DNA of 5,362 bases from Actinomycetota bacterium (GTDB lineage: Bacteria; Actinomycetota; Coriobacteriia; Coriobacteriales; RUG844): positions 1 through 5,362 of the forward strand of contig JAAXUU010000117.1 of the NCBI GenBank assembly GCA_013335845.1. Direction: 5' to 3'. How positions within the stretch are numbered: position 1 is the first letter of the stretch; each line of letters begins with the position of its first letter. Positions 5,206 through 5,362 of this stretch are shown here, one piece after another. A program made the translations under genes and the position numbers. Under the pieces are notes generated by a model, which did not search any database, was not told the origin of the DNA, and saw only the letters and a list, made by a program, of their open reading frames with translations.

Positions 5206-5218
5206 ACGAAATGTTCGT
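5206..5218. repeat. Inverted repeat in the GyrI-like leader
   Basis: ACGAA-ATG-TTCGT is a perfect 5-3-5 inverted repeat just upstream of the ribosome binding site of the GyrI-like gene. Its size and position suit an operator for a dimeric repressor or a small leader hairpin next to the ribosome site. Confidence 0.4.
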
Positions 5219-5231
5219 CGTAAAGTCCGGT

Positions 5232-5257
5232 AACGTTATGCCGCTATATTAAACGTT
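5232..5257. promoter_or_regulatory. Paired AACGTT sites near weak promoter
   Basis: The self-complementary hexamer AACGTT occurs at 5232-5237 and 5252-5257, exactly 20 bases apart, about two helical turns. Between and overlapping them is AT-rich DNA with a weak minus-strand -10 (TAATAT, 5251-5246) and a poor -35 (TGGAAG, 5274-5269) at 17 bases. It may be the regulated promoter of the GyrI-Nudix unit; the match is weak. Confidence 0.3.
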
Positions 5258-5362
5258 TTGGAATACTACTTCCACTGCTATCAGTCGCATATTTCTTGGC
5301 GTTCCCTACCGGCGTCAAGCCTTCTGTTCCTGATATAGATGCCCCAGTTCACGAAAATGCAG

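Noticed and set aside
5281..5362. Minus-strand reading frames open from the right edge, ending at 5315 (tail LYQEQKA) or 5281 (tail ERQEICD)
   Set aside because: One may be the C-terminus of a gene outside the window, but two frames are equally open over this short stretch and nothing decides between them.
1..5362. CRISPR arrays, tRNA or rRNA genes, insertion sequences
   Set aside because: No evenly spaced direct repeats, no clover-leaf or rRNA segments, and no transposase-like product or terminal repeats were found by eye.

Overview
The window looks like a chromosomal segment of a Gram-positive bacterium. The evidence is a sortase-anchored (LPNTG) surface protein, strong AGGAGG-type ribosome binding sites, GTG codons at or near a possible start, and intermediate base composition. 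A coriobacterial (Actinomycetota) origin is my guess from the style of the surface protein and promoters; the sequence does not prove it, and Firmicutes remain possible.

Left part (1-2214, + strand): a 649-residue secreted cell-wall protein. It has a signal peptide, an acidic linker, a predicted beta-helix built from eight GLUG-type repeats, and a C-terminal LPNTG anchor. The 228-base gap after it holds a 10-bp GC-rich hairpin, a 12-bp perfect palindrome, a nested inverted repeat, and a good sigma-70-type promoter for the next gene. Centre-left (2215-3060, + strand): a family 8 glycosyltransferase, which ends 44 bases from a convergent gene.

Centre (3105-4263, - strand): the most interesting locus, an apparently complete retron. 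The reverse transcriptase carries both retron hallmarks: NAxxH (NAAVH) before the first catalytic Asp block, and VTG after the YSDD box. Immediately upstream on the same strand is a roughly 180-base structured region bounded by a perfect 11-bp inverted repeat, which I read as the retron a1/a2 repeats. Inside it are two small msr-like hairpins, with a TTAG candidate branch guanosine directly before the first, and two msd-like hairpins. An extended -10 promoter (TGCTATTAT) is placed so that transcription would begin within a1. Promoter, a1, msr, msd, a2 and RT therefore all lie in the order expected of a retron. None of the retron effector types that I can recognise lies next to the RT.

Right part (4322-5185, - strand): a two-gene unit with a zero-base junction (TAA directly followed by ATG). 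It encodes a GyrI-like/AraC-type effector-binding-domain protein followed by a MutT-type Nudix hydrolase. It lies upstream of the retron on the same strand, but the retron seems to have its own promoter. The last 177 bases (5186-5362) hold the leader of this unit with candidate operator repeats; no gene is clear there, though two reading frames run in from the right edge on the minus strand.

How the genes fit together: the surface protein and glycosyltransferase look like cell-envelope functions. The Nudix/GyrI pair looks like a housekeeping or stress unit. The retron sits between them as a compact cassette, convergent to the glycosyltransferase. Whether the Nudix/GyrI pair has been recruited as the retron's partner is an open inference.
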